Positions 26,183-35,325 of a DNA stretch of 64,000 bases are shown here, piece by piece. Origin of the DNA: Halosegnis marinus (GTDB lineage Archaea; Halobacteriota; Halobacteria; Halobacteriales; Haloarculaceae); NCBI RefSeq assembly GCF_029338355.1, contig NZ_CP119802.1:2542001-2606000 (forward strand), written 5' to 3'. Numbering within the stretch: the first letter of the stretch is position 1; the number at the start of each line of letters is the position of its first letter. The translations under genes were made by a program, and so were the position numbers. Below the pieces are notes generated by a model. That model saw nothing but the letters and a program-made list of their open reading frames with translations. It did not search any database and was not told where the DNA came from.

Positions 26183-28609
26183 ATGACCGAGGCCCTCCGC
26201 GTCCTCCACGTCGAAGACGACCCCGACTTCGCCGAGCTCTCGGCGACGTATCTGGGCCGGGGTGACGACGGCTTCGAGGTCGTCACCGAGACGGACCCCG
26301 AGGCGGCCCTCGCGCGACTCGGCCGAGAGCGGGTCGACTGTGTCGTCTCGGACTACGAGATGCCCGGCACGGACGGGCTGGCGCTGCTGCGCGAGGTGCG
26401 GGAGCGACACGGCGACCTCCCCTTCGTGCTGTTCACGGGCAAGGGGTCGGAGGAGATAGCCAGCGAGGCCATTTCGGCGGGCGTCACCGACTACCTCCAG
26501 AAGGAGACGGGGACGGAGCAGTTCACCGTCCTCGCGAACCGCGTGCGCAACGCGGTGTCGAAGCGCCGGGCCGAATCGACGCTGCGGACCCGGGTCGACC
26601 AGCAACACGCGCTCGCGACGCTCGGCGAACTGGCGCTGACGAACCCCCCGGCCCCGGAGCTGTACGACCGCGCGGTCGGGTTGGTCGCGGAGGCGCTCGA
26701 CGCGCCGTTCGTCAGCCTGCTCGAACTCGACGACGGGGGCGAGCGGCTGGTGCCGCGCGCGAACGTCGGCTGGTCGGCCGTCGAACAGCCCGCGGCCGAC
26801 GACGACGACGGCGTCCCGGCGACGGAGGAGACGATGGCGGGCTACATCCGGTCGCGCGGCGAGGCGGTGTTCCTGCGCGACCTCTCCGACGAGGGGCGCT
26901 TCGCCGGCCACGAGACGCTCCGGGACGTGGGCATCGTCAGCGGCGCGGGGGTGCCGGTCGGCCGCGGCACGAAGCCGTGGGGCGTCCTGCTGGTCCACAC
27001 GCGCGAGTTGCGCTCGTTCTCGCCGGAGGACGCGACGTTCCTCCGCAACATCGCGAACGTGCTGGCGACCGCGCTCGACATCGGGGAGCCGACCGACGTG
27101 TCGGCCCGTTCGGCCCCCCGGGGGCTCGACGAGGTATTCGAACTGTCCCCGGTCGGGACGTTCGTCCTCGACGCCGACGGCCGTGTCGCCTGGGCGAACC
27201 GCGCCGTGGCCGACTACTTCGGGCTGGAGCGCGACGCGCTCGTCGGCCGCGAGCAAGCCGACGTCGTGCGGGGGTCGCTCGCGCCCGCTATCGAGGACGG
27301 CGAGGGGATGGCCGCGCGACTGCTCGGCGAGGAGGGCATCGAGAAGTTCGAGTGTCACGTGCTCGCCGGCGAGGGTCGCGAGGAACGGTGGCTCCAGTAC
27401 TGGAGCCAGCCGGTGACCGACGGGGAGTACGCCGGCGGGCGCATCGAGCACTACTACGACATCACCGACCGGCGGACGCTGGAGGCGGAACTCGAACGCG
27501 ACCTCGACGCGCTGGGCGAACTGTACGAGGTGTCCGCGAGCGGGCTGCCGTTCCGCGAGAAGGTCGAGCGGCTGCTGGAGTACGGCCGGAACCACCTCGG
27601 CGTCCAGGTGGGGGCGCTGAACCACATCCACGACGGGCGACAGGACACGCTCGTCGCGGCGGGCGACACGGGGGGGCTGCCCCGGTCGATACCGCTCTCG
27701 GATGCCTACTGCCGGCGCACCATCGAGAGCACCGACCTCGTGGAGATAGAGAACGCCCCCGCGGAGGGGTACGGCGACGACCCGGCCTACGGGACGACGG
27801 GCTGGGCCTGCTACATCGGCGGGAAGGTCATCGTGGACGGGTCGCCGTACGGGACGGTCTGTTTCGGCGATAGCGAGGCGAAGGAGCCGACGTTCTCCGA
27901 CTTCGACCGCACCTTCGTCCGCCTCCTCTCCCGGTGGGTCGGCTACGAACTCGACCGGGAACGGAGCCAGCGGGAGCGCGCCCGCGAGAACGAGCGGCTC
28001 GACCGCTTCGCCAGCGTCGTGAGCCACGACCTCCGGAACCCCCTCTCCGTGGCGACCGGCTACCTCGACGTTGCCCGCGAGGACGGGAGCGAGGACGCGT
28101 TCGACCGGGTGGACGCCGCGCTCGACCGGATGGACGAGATAATCGACGACGCGCTCGCCACCGCCCGGCTCGGGGGTCGGGTCACCGACCCCGCGACCCT
28201 CTCGCTCGCCGACCTCGCCGCGGAGGCGTGGGCGACGACCGACGCCCCGGACGCCACCCTCGACGTGCGAGACGACGCGACGCTCTCGGGCGGCGAGGCC
28301 CGCGTGAAGCGCCTGCTGGAGAACCTCTTCCGCAACAGCATCGACCACGGGAGCGCGGACGTGACGGTCGCGGTCGGCGCGCTCGACGACGGGGGCTTCT
28401 ACGTCGCCGACGACGGGCCCGGTATCCCCGAGGACGAGCGCGACGAGGTGTTCGCCGGCGGCTACACGACGAGCGAGGACGGAACCGGGTTCGGCCTCGC
28501 CATCGTGAAGGCCGCCGCCGAGGCCCACGGCTGGGAGGTGTCGGTGACGGGGAGCGAGTCGGGGGGCGCACGCTTCGAGTTCCGGCCCGGCACCATCGGG
28601 ATGGACTAG
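26183..28609 (+). CDS. REC-GAF-PAS-GAF sensor histidine kinase
   Basis: An 808-residue soluble kinase. Order: receiver (1-120; VLHVEDDPDFAEL start, acceptor Asp in CVVSDYEMPG, Lys in LQKE), GAF-like (about 150-300), PAS (about 315-430, ending YYDITDRR), second GAF (about 450-590), dimerisation domain with His615 in VSHDLRNPLS, and ATPase domain with LENLFRNSIDHG, ADDGPGIP and GTGFGLAIVKA. Bat-type and other haloarchaeal kinases share this layout. The signal is unknown. No response regulator is adjacent. Its stop shares the palindrome CTAG with the convergent DUF456 gene. Confidence 0.92.
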   Translation: MTEALRVLHVEDDPDFAELSATYLGRGDDGFEVVTETDPEAALARLGRERVDCVVSDYEMPGTDGLALLREVRERHGDLPFVLFTGKGSEEIASEAISAGVTDYLQKETGTEQFTVLANRVRNAVSKRRAESTLRTRVDQQHALATLGELALTNPPAPELYDRAVGLVAEALDAPFVSLLELDDGGERLVPRANVGWSAVEQPAADDDDGVPATEETMAGYIRSRGEAVFLRDLSDEGRFAGHETLRDVGIVSGAGVPVGRGTKPWGVLLVHTRELRSFSPEDATFLRNIANVLATALDIGEPTDVSARSAPRGLDEVFELSPVGTFVLDADGRVAWANRAVADYFGLERDALVGREQADVVRGSLAPAIEDGEGMAARLLGEEGIEKFECHVLAGEGREERWLQYWSQPVTDGEYAGGRIEHYYDITDRRTLEAELERDLDALGELYEVSASGLPFREKVERLLEYGRNHLGVQVGALNHIHDGRQDTLVAAGDTGGLPRSIPLSDAYCRRTIESTDLVEIENAPAEGYGDDPAYGTTGWACYIGGKVIVDGSPYGTVCFGDSEAKEPTFSDFDRTFVRLLSRWVGYELDRERSQRERARENERLDRFASVVSHDLRNPLSVATGYLDVAREDGSEDAFDRVDAALDRMDEIIDDALATARLGGRVTDPATLSLADLAAEAWATTDAPDATLDVRDDATLSGGEARVKRLLENLFRNSIDHGSADVTVAVGALDDGGFYVADDGPGIPEDERDEVFAGGYTTSEDGTGFGLAIVKAAAEAHGWEVSVTGSESGGARFEFRPGTIGMD

Positions 28610-29097
28610 AGGAGCACGAGGACGAGCAGGCTCCCGAGGACGGCGAGCGTCGCGAGCAGCTGGACGACGATGGAGCCGAGCGCGCCGACCGTCGTCGCGA
28701 CGGCCGCGCGCAACGCCCGGTCGGGGTCGCCGTGACGGCGGTACTCGACGGCGAACACCGTTCCGGCGATGCCCGCGACGACGCCGAGCGGCCCGGCGAC
28801 GAACAACAGGGCGAAGCCGACGACCCCGGCGAGCACGCTGGTGCGGGCCTCCGCGCCGCCGAGCCTCGCCGCGAGCGGCCCGGCGAGCACGTCCGCGGCG
28901 AGCGCGACCAGACAGGTGAGGAGCAACACGGCGAACACGAGCGTGCCCGGGTCGGCGTAGCCGGTCGCGTACCAGTAGAACCCGAGTCCCGCGAGCGACC
29001 CGAGCGCGCCCGGCACGCCGGGGACGACGCTGCCGACGACGCCGACGGCGGCCAGCAGGAGGGCGGCGGCGACGAGGAGGTCGATGCCGGGAATCAC
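28606..29097 (-). CDS. DUF456 family membrane protein
   Basis: A 163-residue integral membrane protein with about five hydrophobic segments. The Gly/Pro-rich VPGVPGALGSLAGLGFYW near the N-terminus and GVVAGIAGTVFAVEYRRHGD after the middle are typical of DUF456, whose function is unknown. The ATG overlaps the tmcA stop by 4 nt, so it is translated with the tRNA acetyltransferase. The connection is probably operon convenience. Confidence 0.85.
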   Translation of the reverse strand: MIPGIDLLVAAALLLAAVGVVGSVVPGVPGALGSLAGLGFYWYATGYADPGTLVFAVLLLTCLVALAADVLAGPLAARLGGAEARTSVLAGVVGFALLFVAGPLGVVAGIAGTVFAVEYRRHGDPDRALRAAVATTVGALGSIVVQLLATLAVLGSLLVLVLL

Positions 29098-31394
29098 CGG
29101 TAGCGGGCCGCCTCCTCGCGGGCCGCCTCACCCCCGTAGGCCTCGACGAGCGGGTCGAGCGCCGCGACGAACCCCTTCACGCAGGCGCGCTCGGAGACGT
29201 AGCCGAACTCGTCGGCGAGCGCGGCGAACGGCCGGGCCTGCAGCGCGCGGGCGACGAGTAGCTGGGCCGTCCCCCCGTCGACCACGCCGTCGGCGACGCC
29301 GCGCGCGACGAGCCGGCGGAAGGGGCGCGGCGCCGAGCCGAAGTAGCCGCTCCCGTAGGCGGCCGCCGCGACGGCGCGCCACTCCCGGTCGTCGAGGTCG
29401 AGCGCGAACTCGCCCTCCGTCGCGCGGAGCGCCCCGACGACCACGCCGGGGTCGCAGTCGCGCAGCGCGTCCGAGAGCAGCGCCGGTATCTGCCGGCGGA
29501 ACCACGCGCCGTTGCGCGCCAGCAGCGCCTCCCCGGCGTCGGTGAACGGGCGGACCATGAGCGCCGAGTGCTCGCCGGAGGCGTCGTTGCGCGTCGTGGA
29601 GAGGTGGACCGTCCGGTAGCCCGCGCGCCGCCAGAACCGGAGCAGGCGCGGGGTCGCGCCGAAGCCGACGCCGAGGTAGTCGAACGGCTCGCCCGTGGCC
29701 TCGTGGCGCGCGGTCAGCGGGTCCGGGGTCTCTCCGTCCCGCCACGGGGCGGGCTCCCCGTCGGGCCCGAACTCCGCGGCGACGGCGTCGAGCAGGGCGG
29801 AGCCGAGCCCGCGCGACCGGACGGCGTCGTGGACGGCGATGCGGACCACCCGGAGCCCCCGGGGAGCGCCGGCCTCGCGGTCGCGCAGTTGGGCCGTCAG
29901 CACGTCCGGGAGCATGTTGCCGCGGACGGTTTCGCCGTCGTACATCGCCTCGCGGACGGACTCGGGCAGGCCGCCCTCCCACGCGAGCAGGGCGACGGCG
30001 ACGACGCGCCCGTCGTGGGTGAGCGCGCGGACGGTGATGTTCGGCGCGTCGAGCAGGCGCGCGAGGTCGTCCGGCTCCGTGCGGTAGTGCGCGGCGACGA
30101 GCAGGCCGAACGCTCCCCGGAGGAGGTGCGGGTCGGCGACGAGGGCGTCGGGGCCGAACGCCTCGTACCGGACCGTGTCGGGCGTCGCGTCGGCGACGAG
30201 TTCGGGCACGGGCGGCGAGGCGTCCAACAGCAGGGCGCGGAACGCCCACACCTCGACGGGGTCGCCCGCGGCGTACCGGATGGGCTCGGCGAGCGAGGCC
30301 TCCGTGACGGTTCGGTCGCCCTCGGCGAGGCGGTCGCGGAAGCGCACGTCGAAGCCCCGGCCGGCGCCCTCGTAGCCGTGGACGGTCGTGGCGAACGCGA
30401 CCGGCGTCCCGCCGTCGGCGAGGCGTTCCAGGACGCGAACGGGGACCGCGGCGGCCTCGTCCACGACGACGGCGTCCGCCGCCTCCGTGACCGCAGCGGG
30501 CGGGGTCGCGTAGCGGACGCGCCCCCCCTCGGTCGCGCGCACGGGATGGGTGTCGTCGGGCCGCGAGTCGAGGGCGTCGAGGTCACGGAGCAGGGCGGCG
30601 GCCCGGTCGAACACCTCGGCGGCGTTGCGGTAGCGCGGCGCCGTCACGAGCACGTCGCGGCCCTCGGCGGCGAGCGCGCCCGCCGCGAGGCCGGCGGCGG
30701 CGGACTTCCCGCGCCCCCGGTCGGCCTCCACGACGACGGCGGCCCCGGGGTCGCGGAGCCGTTCGAGCGCGCACACCGCGTCGAGCTGGTCGCCGGTCAG
30801 GCAGGCTTCGTAGGCGGCACGGGGGAAGGCCCGGTCCTCGGGGTCGGGGAGCGCGGGCGCCCCGGCCGCGAGCCGCGGCGCGGGGTCCGTGAGCCCGTCG
30901 TCCTCCCAGGTCTCGGCGTCCGCGTCGTATATCGCCACGCCGCGGTGCTCGCGCAGCGTACGGACGAGGCGCCGGCGGAACCGCCCGGTCACGCCGTCGC
31001 GGTCGAACGGCGGGACGGCGAGCCGGTCGTCGAAGTCGTCGCGGCGGTCGGGCCACGCGTCCAGCGGCGGCGCGAGGACGACGAGGAGGCCGCCGCCGTC
31101 CACCGCGCCCACGGCCCGTCCGAGGGCGTTGGGCCGCGTCTCGTCGTGGGAGTCCACGACGACGGCCTCGCGGGTGCGCCCGAGCAGGTCGCCCGAGGCC
31201 CGCGGCGGGAGGTGTTCGGCGGGGCCGATGTCGCCCGTCGTGACGCAGGTGGTCTCCGTTCCCTCGATACCGGCGGCTTCGAGGGCGCGCCGGGCGGCCG
31301 CGTAGCACCGCTCGCGCGCCCCGTGGACGACGAGCGCCCGGCGCTCGTTCGTCGCGCGGGCCTCGGCGACGAGAGCGGCGACGGCCTCGTTCAT
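29094..31394 (-). CDS. tmcA: tRNA(Met) cytidine acetyltransferase TmcA
   Basis: A 766-residue RNA helicase-like acetyltransferase that forms N4-acetylcytidine, at the wobble position of elongator tRNA-Met in bacteria and at many RNA sites in some archaea. Domains: DUF1726 (about 1-170), helicase core with P-loop EADRGRGKSAAAG and Walker B VVDEAAAVP, GNAT domain with VRIAVHDAVRSRGLGSALLD and a C-terminal tRNA-binding region. The ATG at 31394 was chosen because upstream sequence is not conserved in character. It heads the tmcA-DUF456 unit. Confidence 0.95.
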   Translation of the reverse strand: MNEAVAALVAEARATNERRALVVHGARERCYAAARRALEAAGIEGTETTCVTTGDIGPAEHLPPRASGDLLGRTREAVVVDSHDETRPNALGRAVGAVDGGGLLVVLAPPLDAWPDRRDDFDDRLAVPPFDRDGVTGRFRRRLVRTLREHRGVAIYDADAETWEDDGLTDPAPRLAAGAPALPDPEDRAFPRAAYEACLTGDQLDAVCALERLRDPGAAVVVEADRGRGKSAAAGLAAGALAAEGRDVLVTAPRYRNAAEVFDRAAALLRDLDALDSRPDDTHPVRATEGGRVRYATPPAAVTEAADAVVVDEAAAVPVRVLERLADGGTPVAFATTVHGYEGAGRGFDVRFRDRLAEGDRTVTEASLAEPIRYAAGDPVEVWAFRALLLDASPPVPELVADATPDTVRYEAFGPDALVADPHLLRGAFGLLVAAHYRTEPDDLARLLDAPNITVRALTHDGRVVAVALLAWEGGLPESVREAMYDGETVRGNMLPDVLTAQLRDREAGAPRGLRVVRIAVHDAVRSRGLGSALLDAVAAEFGPDGEPAPWRDGETPDPLTARHEATGEPFDYLGVGFGATPRLLRFWRRAGYRTVHLSTTRNDASGEHSALMVRPFTDAGEALLARNGAWFRRQIPALLSDALRDCDPGVVVGALRATEGEFALDLDDREWRAVAAAAYGSGYFGSAPRPFRRLVARGVADGVVDGGTAQLLVARALQARPFAALADEFGYVSERACVKGFVAALDPLVEAYGGEAAREEAARYR

Positions 31395-31492
31395 GCCACT
31401 GGGGCGGCGGCGAGCCGTATTCCGCTTTCGGTCCCGTAGGTCCGAGCTGTCGCGGGGGCAACACCGAAGACGGGCGGGGCTGTGTGACGGGC

Positions 31493-32515
31493 ATGGAGAC
31501 ACGACAGTGGGTCCTCGACTCGCGACCCGTCGGCGAACCGAGCGCGGAGAACTTCCGGCTGGAGACGGCCGAGCTGGACGACCCCGGCCCTCGCGAGGTC
31601 GTGGTGCGGACGCTGTACCAGTCCGTGGACCCGTACATGCGCGGGCGGATGCGCGACGCGGAGAGCTACGCCGAGCCGTGGGACGTGGGCGACCCGATGC
31701 GCGCGGCCGTCGTCGGCGAGGTCGTCGAGTCGCGCCACCCGCGCTTCGAGCGGGGCGACGTGGTGCAGGGCGAGGGGCTCTACTGGGCGGAACACGCCGT
31801 GGCCGACGGCGACGACCTCCGGCGGGTAGACCCGTCGCTCGCGCCCGTCTCGACGGCGCTCGGAATCCTCGGGATGCCGGGCGTCACGGGCTACTACGGC
31901 CTGCTCGACGTGGGCGAGCCGCGGCCCGGCGACACCGTCGTCGTGAGCGCCGCCGCGGGCGCGGTCGGCAGCGTCGTCGGCCAGCTCGCCCGGCTCAACG
32001 GCTGTCGCGTGGTCGGCATCGCCGGCGCGGACGAGAAGCTGGAGTGGCTCACCGACGACCTGGGATTCGACGCGGCGATCAACTACAAGACGGAGGACGT
32101 ACACGCCAGGCTCCGCGAGGAGACCGACGGCATCGACGTGTACTACGACAACGTCGGCGGCGACGTGACCGACGCCGTCTGGGACCTCCTCGCCCTCCGG
32201 TGTCGCGTCGTCGTCTGCGGGCAGATAGCCCAGTACAACGCGACCGAGGTGCCGACCGGCCCGCGGAAGCTGGCGAAGCTCATCGAGACCCGGGGCCGCG
32301 TCGAGGGCGTCCTCGTGCGCGACTACGACGCCGAGCAGTGGCGCGAGGCCATCACGCGGCTCGCGGGCTGGATCGGCGAGGACGAGGTCCGCTACCGCGA
32401 GAACGTCGTCGAGGGGTTCGAGAACGCCCCCGACGCCTTCCTCGGGCTGTTCGAGGGCGTCAACCTCGGCAAGCAGGTGGTGAAGGTGGCCGACGCCGAG
32501 TACGCCGACCTGTAA
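31493..32515 (+). CDS. NADP-dependent oxidoreductase, zinc-less MDR family
   Basis: A 340-residue medium-chain dehydrogenase/reductase of the group containing leukotriene B4 dehydrogenase and CurA, which reduce alpha,beta-enones with NADPH. The N-terminal [12 protein letters not shown] and central [15 protein letters not shown] are typical, and the coenzyme loop is [14 protein letters not shown]. Zinc ligands of alcohol dehydrogenases are absent, as expected for this branch. Single gene, divergent from tmcA; the physiological substrate is unknown. Confidence 0.92.
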   Translation: METRQWVLDSRPVGEPSAENFRLETAELDDPGPREVVVRTLYQSVDPYMRGRMRDAESYAEPWDVGDPMRAAVVGEVVESRHPRFERGDVVQGEGLYWAEHAVADGDDLRRVDPSLAPVSTALGILGMPGVTGYYGLLDVGEPRPGDTVVVSAAAGAVGSVVGQLARLNGCRVVGIAGADEKLEWLTDDLGFDAAINYKTEDVHARLREETDGIDVYYDNVGGDVTDAVWDLLALRCRVVVCGQIAQYNATEVPTGPRKLAKLIETRGRVEGVLVRDYDAEQWREAITRLAGWIGEDEVRYRENVVEGFENAPDAFLGLFEGVNLGKQVVKVADAEYADL

Positions 32516-32525
32516 GGCCACGAGG

Positions 32526-32532
32526 CTTTTAC
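32526..32532 (+). promoter_or_regulatory. TATA element CTTTTAC
   Basis: Centred 28 nt before ATG 32557; lies just after the oxidoreductase stop. Confidence 0.55.
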
Positions 32533-32556
32533 CCGGACAACGATTCCCTCCGAACG

Positions 32557-32937
32557 ATGCCACGGGGTCCGAACAGGACGCACTCGTCGTACTCGTCGCT
32601 GTCCGCCGGCGGGAAGAGCCCGCCGCTCGGAATCTGGCTGCTCGCGGGGTTGAACGTCATCGGCGTCCTGTTCGCCCTCCCGCTCGTCGGCCGGCTGTTG
32701 GGCGCGAACGACCCCGCCGTCGTCGCGCTCGCCGCCGGGCTGTCGCTGCTGCTCGTCGCCGGCCTGGTGTTCACCTACGGGCTGGTGACGATAGCCTACT
32801 GGGGCTGGGTCGGGACGCTCGTGGTCAACGTACTCGGGGCGCTGTTGGATCTCCTCACGTTCGACGTGCTCGGCCTGCTCGTGAGCGCGCTCGTCGTCGC
32901 GTACCTCTTCGCGGTCCACGACCGCTACGACGCCTGA
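32557..32937 (+). CDS. Small membrane protein, unknown function
   Basis: A 126-residue protein with a polar N-terminus of about 23 residues and four hydrophobic helices separated by short loops (approximately 24-45, 52-72, 73-92, 96-118). It ends HDRYDA. It resembles many unclassified haloarchaeal four-helix membrane proteins, and no family can be assigned. It has its own TATA element and stands alone before the L7Ae operon. Confidence 0.78.
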   Translation: MPRGPNRTHSSYSSLSAGGKSPPLGIWLLAGLNVIGVLFALPLVGRLLGANDPAVVALAAGLSLLLVAGLVFTYGLVTIAYWGWVGTLVVNVLGALLDLLTFDVLGLLVSALVVAYLFAVHDRYDA

Positions 32938-32982
32938 GCGACCCGTGGTGGGGTGTCGCACGGGCGGACGCGTTCAAACACG

Positions 32983-32989
32983 CTTTTAC
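32983..32989 (+). promoter_or_regulatory. TATA element CTTTTAC of the rpl7ae operon
   Basis: The predicted transcription start is near 33012, which leaves a leader of about 125 nt before rpl7ae. Confidence 0.5.
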
Positions 32990-33011
32990 GTGGGGACTCG
33001 GTATGACGGGG

Positions 33012-33137
33012 TACAGCCGACACGGGGTTGTGATGCCCCTAGCCCAGGATTCACGCGGTACGGGGAACTGTGCCGCGAGACCCGCTCGGGTCGAAGGCGG
33101 GGGGGCGCGAGCCCACGTGTCGGAGGTGACCACACAT
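33012..33137 (+). promoter_or_regulatory. Structured 5' leader of rpl7ae
   Basis: The region contains three hairpin candidates: GGGG/CCCC around TTGTGATG (33023-33038), GCGGTAC/GTGCCGC (about 33055-33076, one wobble pair) and GACCC-GCTC-GGGTC (about 33080-33093). It ends in a strong Shine-Dalgarno site at 33122-33129. L7Ae is a kink-turn binder, so feedback on its own leader is possible. Confidence 0.4.
33122..33129 (+). promoter_or_regulatory. Shine-Dalgarno GGAGGTGA for rpl7ae
   Basis: Lies 8 nt upstream of ATG 33138. It decides that start against an in-frame ATG at 33003, which would add 45 non-conserved residues and precede the predicted transcription start. Confidence 0.7.
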
Positions 33138-33500
33138 ATGCCCGTATACGTAGACTACGATGTGCCCGCAGACCTCGAAGACGACGCGCTCGCCGCGCTC
33201 GAGGTCGCCCGGGACACCGGCACGGTGAAGAAGGGAACGAACGAGACGACCAAAGCCGTCGAGCGAGGCAACGCCCTGCTCGTCTTCGTCGCCGAGGACG
33301 TGTCGCCCGAGGAGGTCGTGATGCACCTCCCCGAGCTGGCCGGCGAGAAGGAGGTCCCGTACGTCTTCGTCGAGACGCAGGACGACATCGGCCACGCGGC
33401 CGGCCTCTCGGTCGGCTCCGCCGCCGCGGCCATCACGGACGCCGGCGAGGCCGTCACGGACGTCGAGGACATCGCCTCGAAGATCGAGGAGCTCCAGTAG
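33138..33500 (+). CDS. rpl7ae: Ribosomal protein L7Ae (eL8), kink-turn RNA binder
   Basis: A 120-residue L7Ae. Besides its place in the 50S subunit it is the core protein of box C/D and H/ACA RNPs and of archaeal RNase P. The RNA-contact region [16 protein letters not shown] (about 30-45) and [18 protein letters not shown] are diagnostic, as is the loop from PYVFV to GHAAG. First gene of rpl7ae-rps28e-rpl24e-ndk, with 4-nt gaps or overlaps. The leader before it is unusually long for this genome. Confidence 0.97.
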   Translation: MPVYVDYDVPADLEDDALAALEVARDTGTVKKGTNETTKAVERGNALLVFVAEDVSPEEVVMHLPELAGEKEVPYVFVETQDDIGHAAGLSVGSAAAAITDAGEAVTDVEDIASKIEELQ

Positions 33501-33504
33501 ACCC

Positions 33505-33729
33505 ATGTCGGCAGAAGAGGAAGCGAACGACGCCACGCCCGCCGAGGTCATCGAGGTCGTCGGCAAGACCGGGATGCACGGCGAGGCGATGCAGGTGAAG
33601 TGCCGCATCCAGGAGGGCGAGAACCAGGGCCGCATCATCACGCGGAACTGTCTCGGCCCCGTCCGGGTCGGCGACGTCATCCAGCTGCGCGAAACCGCCC
33701 GCGAGGCGGACTCCATCGGTGGTCAGTGA
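33505..33729 (+). CDS. rps28e: Small ribosomal subunit protein eS28
   Basis: A 74-residue OB-fold protein near the mRNA exit of the 30S subunit. The conserved blocks are [38 protein letters not shown] and the C-terminal [11 protein letters not shown]. Order after L7Ae is typical for archaea. Its TGA overlaps the rpl24e ATG. Confidence 0.96.
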   Translation: MSAEEEANDATPAEVIEVVGKTGMHGEAMQVKCRIQEGENQGRIITRNCLGPVRVGDVIQLRETAREADSIGGQ

Positions 33730-34133
33730 TGCCCCGAACACGCGAATGTGACTTCTGTGGCGCGGACATCGAGCCCGGGACGGGCACGATGCTCGTGCTG
33801 AACGACGGCACCACACACCACTTCTGCTCCGCGAAGTGCGAGAAGAACTCCGAGCTGGGCCGCGAGGCCCGCGACCTCGAGTGGACCGAGGCCGGCGGCA
33901 ACCGCGGCGGCCCGGCCGCCGAGGTCGAGGCGGACGAGGAGCCCGAGGAGGAGCCGGCCGAAGCGACGGACGACGAGGACGACGAGTCCGAGGAGACCGA
34001 CGCCGAGGAAGCCACGGAGCCCGAGGAGGACGACGCCGAGGAGGCCGAGGCCGACGAGGGTGAGGAGTCCGAGGACGACGAGGCCGACGCGGAGAACGAG
34101 TCCGAGGACGACACGGAGGACGACGAGGAATGA
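33729..34133 (+). CDS. rpl24e: Ribosomal protein eL24 with long acidic C-terminal tail
   Basis: A 134-residue protein. Residues 1-60 are a complete L24e zinc-binding domain: [14 protein letters not shown], then [13 protein letters not shown] with four cysteines. About 65 further residues are almost wholly Glu, Asp and Ala with a few Ser and Thr. Archaeal L24e is usually 60-70 residues, so the tail doubles the protein. The frame is uninterrupted and the stop overlaps the ndk ATG, so the extension belongs to the gene. Its role is unknown. Confidence 0.93.
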   Translation: MPRTRECDFCGADIEPGTGTMLVLNDGTTHHFCSAKCEKNSELGREARDLEWTEAGGNRGGPAAEVEADEEPEEEPAEATDDEDDESEETDAEEATEPEEDDAEEAEADEGEESEDDEADAENESEDDTEDDEE

Positions 34134-34609
34134 GCCACCACGACGAGCGGACGTTCGTGATGGTGAAGCCCGACGGCGTCCAGCGCGGCCTCATCGGCGA
34201 GATCGTCTCCCGGTTCGAGGACCGCGGCCTGAAGCTCGTCGCCGGGAAGTTCATGCGCATCGACGAGGAGCTGGCGCACGAACACTACGGCGAGCACGAG
34301 GGGAAGCCGTTCTTCGACGGCCTCGTCGAGTTCATCACCTCCGGGCCCGTCTTCGCGATGGTCTGGGAGGGCGCCGACGCGACCCGGCAGGTCCGCCGTA
34401 TGATGGGCGAGACCGACCCCGCCGAGTCCGCACCCGGCACGATCCGGGGCGACTTCGGCCTCGACCTCGGCCACAACGTCATCCACGGCTCGGACCACGA
34501 GGACGAGGGCGCGAACGAGCGCGAGATCGAGCTGTTCTTCGACGAGGACGAGCTCGTGGACTACGACCTCGACGCGTCCGCGTGGACGTACGAGGACGAG
34601 GACCACTAG
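34130..34609 (+). CDS. ndk: Nucleoside diphosphate kinase
   Basis: A 159-residue kinase that balances nucleoside triphosphate pools by a phospho-histidine intermediate. The start [18 protein letters not shown] and the active-site [22 protein letters not shown]-like region with the catalytic His are intact. The C-terminus is acidic. Last gene of the L7Ae operon, overlapping rpl24e by 4 nt. The conserved association of ndk with L24e is known in archaea. Confidence 0.97.
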   Translation: MSHHDERTFVMVKPDGVQRGLIGEIVSRFEDRGLKLVAGKFMRIDEELAHEHYGEHEGKPFFDGLVEFITSGPVFAMVWEGADATRQVRRMMGETDPAESAPGTIRGDFGLDLGHNVIHGSDHEDEGANEREIELFFDEDELVDYDLDASAWTYEDEDH

Positions 34610-34664
34610 CCCGCCCCCGTTTTTCGACGCCGGCCGCCGAGCGGCGGCTACGCGATTTGACGTA

Positions 34665-34672
34665 TTTTTAAG
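34665..34672 (+). promoter_or_regulatory. TATA element TTTTTAAG
   Basis: Strong box centred about 30 nt upstream of ATG 34699, the start of a four-gene membrane operon. Confidence 0.65.
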
Positions 34673-34698
34673 TACCCCCCGTCGCTTGGCTTCGGTGT

Positions 34699-35325
34699 AT
34701 GTTAGATATCCTGTTCAGCCCCGACCGGTTCTTCCGCGAGCGCGCGGGCGACCCCGGTCTGGGCGGTCCCGTCGCCGTCGTCGCCGTCGTCGCCCTCCTC
34801 GGCGCGGTCGCCGCGTACCCCGCGGCGGAGGCCGTCGCCGCGGCGCTCCCCGCGGAGGCACAGGGATTCAGCGGCATCACCATCGCGACGACCCTCATCG
34901 GCGCGTTCGTCGGCCCGTTCGTCGTCTGGATACTGTTCGCCGCCGTCTTCCACGGCCTGTCCGCGTTCCTCTACGACGCGGAGGGCGACTTCCGCGACAC
35001 GCTCGCGTTCACCGGCTGGGGGTTCGTGCCCGCCATCGTCACCGCGGTGGTCGGGATCGTCGTCGGCTTCCTCGTGTGGGGGTCGGTGCAGTTCCCCGAC
35101 GCGACCGACCCGCAGGCCGTCCAGCAGTTCACCCGCGAGATACGCCAGCGCCCCGAGTTCATCGTCTCCGGCGTCGTTGGGCTCGTGGTACTGCTGTGGC
35201 GCGGGATGCTGTGGACCTTCGCGATGCAGCACTGCCGGAACATCGAGTTCCGCGAGGCGCTCGTGACCGTCGGCGTCCCGGTCGGCCTGCTGTTCCTCTA
35301 CCGGCTCTCGGGGCTGGTACTGTGA
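34699..35325 (+). CDS. Yip1-family membrane protein
   Basis: A 208-residue protein with five hydrophobic segments (approximately 22-48, 60-85, 98-130, 153-172 and 188-205). The opening MLDILFSPDRFF and the FAFTGWGFVPAI-like middle are typical of prokaryotic Yip1-domain proteins, whose exact role is unclear. It is the first gene of an operon with a surface protein and a MacB-type ABC transporter. The stop overlaps the GTG of the next gene. Confidence 0.82.
   Translation: MLDILFSPDRFFRERAGDPGLGGPVAVVAVVALLGAVAAYPAAEAVAAALPAEAQGFSGITIATTLIGAFVGPFVVWILFAAVFHGLSAFLYDAEGDFRDTLAFTGWGFVPAIVTAVVGIVVGFLVWGSVQFPDATDPQAVQQFTREIRQRPEFIVSGVVGLVVLLWRGMLWTFAMQHCRNIEFREALVTVGVPVGLLFLYRLSGLVL

Noticed and set aside
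26060-29131. A 1023-residue open frame antisense to the sensor kinase
   Set aside because: It is very rich in Arg, Pro, Gly and Ala and has no domain. Long antisense frames are expected at this GC content, and the plus-strand kinase has clear motifs.
33003-33137. Upstream in-frame ATG that would extend L7Ae by 45 residues
   Set aside because: The extension is not conserved in character, lies too near the TATA box, and a strong Shine-Dalgarno site precedes ATG 33138.
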